Assembly (NCBI RefSeq): GCF_001522545.3
Contig: NC_031770.1
Span: forward strand, 29,515,365 to 29,579,364
Source: Parus major
Taxonomy: Eukaryota; Chordata; Aves; Passeriformes; Paridae
Reading direction: 5' to 3'
DNA: 64,000 nt
The notes under the pieces are model-generated. The model made no database searches, was not told where the DNA came from, and saw nothing but the letters and a program-made list of their open reading frames with translations. Positions 62,802-64,000 of the stretch are shown in pieces (position 1 is the first letter of the stretch; each line of letters starts with the position of its first letter). Made by a program: the position numbers and the translations under genes.

Positions 62802-63409
62802 TCATTACAAACACATTTATCTTATTTATAGCTTTCCGAATTTTTAATACATACAATAATTTATTACAATTACAATGTCTTTCATCTCTTCTGGTAAGTG
62901 CTCCTGTCAAGGATGTATTACATGAGCCACTCAAAAATGCCGGAAGAAAACTACTGAGTAACTATGTAGAAATAAAATTCAAAATTCAAAAGCAACTGTA
63001 ACTCACAAACTCTTGGACAGAAGAAAGCAATCCAACAATTGTAGTAGGAGACAGTATACAGCACTCATGAGAATTACATTCTCATACAAGGAAATTATAC
63101 TGTGCATTACAAATCTAGACATGCTTTTTGAAGTGATCTTTCGCAGAGGACTTTTATTGATGCAAACACAACAGAGCAAGCAAAACATAATAGTTTAACA
63201 TGTATTTTTAGACAGATACACAAGATATAGCTCTAGAAACATCATGGAATGAACAAAGGCAGAGTTGAAGAACACTGCAGGAGGAACATAAACTACAAAG
63301 CTGAAAATGAGAGCAGAACTTCTTATCTACACTCACAAATTCATGAACAAAATTCAGCCTAGGCAACTGGAAGAACAACTCAGCATTTAATTAAGAATTG
63401 TGCAGTAAC

Positions 63410-63960
63410 ACAGAATCATAGAATGATTTGGGTTGAAAGACATTTAAAGATCATCTAGTTCTAATATCCCTGCTGTGGTCAGGGATATCTTTCATATAGA
63501 TCAGGTTGCTCAGAGCTCAGTCTAACATGGCCTTGAACACTTCCAGGGGTGGGACACACACAACTTCTTTGAGCAAGCTGTTCCAGTGGTTAACCACACA
63601 AATTCTCATACAAAGTAATTTCTTCTTTCTATCTAAAATCATTCTACCCTTCTTTAGTTTAAAACCTTGTCCTATGACACTACAAGGCCTGGTAAAAAAA
63701 TCTCTCTCCACCTTTCTTATAAGCACCATTTAAGTATTGAAAGGCCACAATAAGGTCTCCTCAGAGCCTTCTTTCCTCTGGGCTGAAGTATCTCTGTGTT
63801 CTCAGCCTTTCTTTGTAGAAGTCTCAGATCATTTCAACAGCCCTCTTCCAGAGCCAGACTAACAAGTGTATTTCTTTCATTTATTGGGGACCTCAGAGCT
63901 GGATGTAGTGCTCCAGGTGGGTTTTCACAAGAACAGCAGGGAAAGAACCCCTTTGTTGCC
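63410..63960 (-). repeat. CR1 LINE 3' end
   Basis: CACAGAATCATAGAATGATT starts the reversed CR1 terminus. It is followed by CCTTGAACACTTCCAGGGGT, AGGTCTCCTCAGAGCC and GACCTCAGAGCTGGATG, the family's standard order. It may continue to the right edge. Confidence 0.93.
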
Positions 63961-64000
63961 GCCCATATGTTTGGTTTTATTAAGTTCAGAGGTGGTTTAC

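Larger units (their letters stand above)
50558..64000. other. Sequence upstream of GLP1R exon 2 (intron 1 or 5' flank)
   Basis: The minus strand was scanned for a start codon followed by a hydrophobic signal peptide and a GT donor in a compatible phase, and none was convincing. The region is dominated by eight LTRs and several CR1 pieces. Unassigned gaps remain at 50558-51680, 54820-56120, 58590-60250 and 62810-63400. Confidence 0.6.

Overview
This is a stretch of vertebrate nuclear DNA, AT-rich, with short exons separated by long introns. The repeats point to a bird: there are many CR1 LINE fragments with the typical avian CR1 3' end, and many solo LTRs of avian endogenous retrovirus type. 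The high LTR load suggests a songbird, which is an inference. There are no bacterial operons, CRISPR arrays, or recognisable tRNA or rRNA genes.

One protein-coding gene is supported, on the minus strand: the glucagon-like peptide 1 receptor, GLP1R, a class B1 G-protein-coupled receptor. Eight consecutive exons (numbered 2 to 9 by analogy with the human gene) lie between 50557 and 2772. Each has AG/GT borders, and the reading phases chain together exactly: 97+111+110+107+154+160+61+70 = 870 nt, or 290 codons, with no stop or frameshift. They encode the hormone-binding ectodomain with its six cysteines, TM1 to TM4, and the second extracellular loop into the start of TM5. Exon 1 (signal peptide) was not found to the right of 50557. 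The exons for TM5 to the C-terminus lie beyond the left edge.

Layout from left to right: 1-2771 is the downstream intron with two CR1 fragments; exon 9 is at 2.8 kb, exon 8 at 7.3 kb, exon 7 at 15.2 kb, exon 6 at 18.3 kb, exon 5 at 21.8 kb and exon 4 at 24.4 kb. Intron 3 follows (24.7 kb, with five LTRs and several CR1 copies), then exon 3 at 49.2 kb and exon 2 at 50.5 kb. From 51.7 to 62.8 kb there is a dense cluster of eight LTRs of mostly different families, two of them bordering or interrupting an old CR1. A 389-base run of N at 62267-62655 lies inside one LTR element.

The most informative results are the exact LTR boundaries. About a dozen elements can be delimited by TG...CA ends and 4-6 bp target-site duplications. 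No previously undescribed biological system was found. The best leads are a possible proline-to-leucine change at the end of TM4 in exon 8, sense-oriented LTRs inside the gene, and the assembly gap that may hide a provirus.
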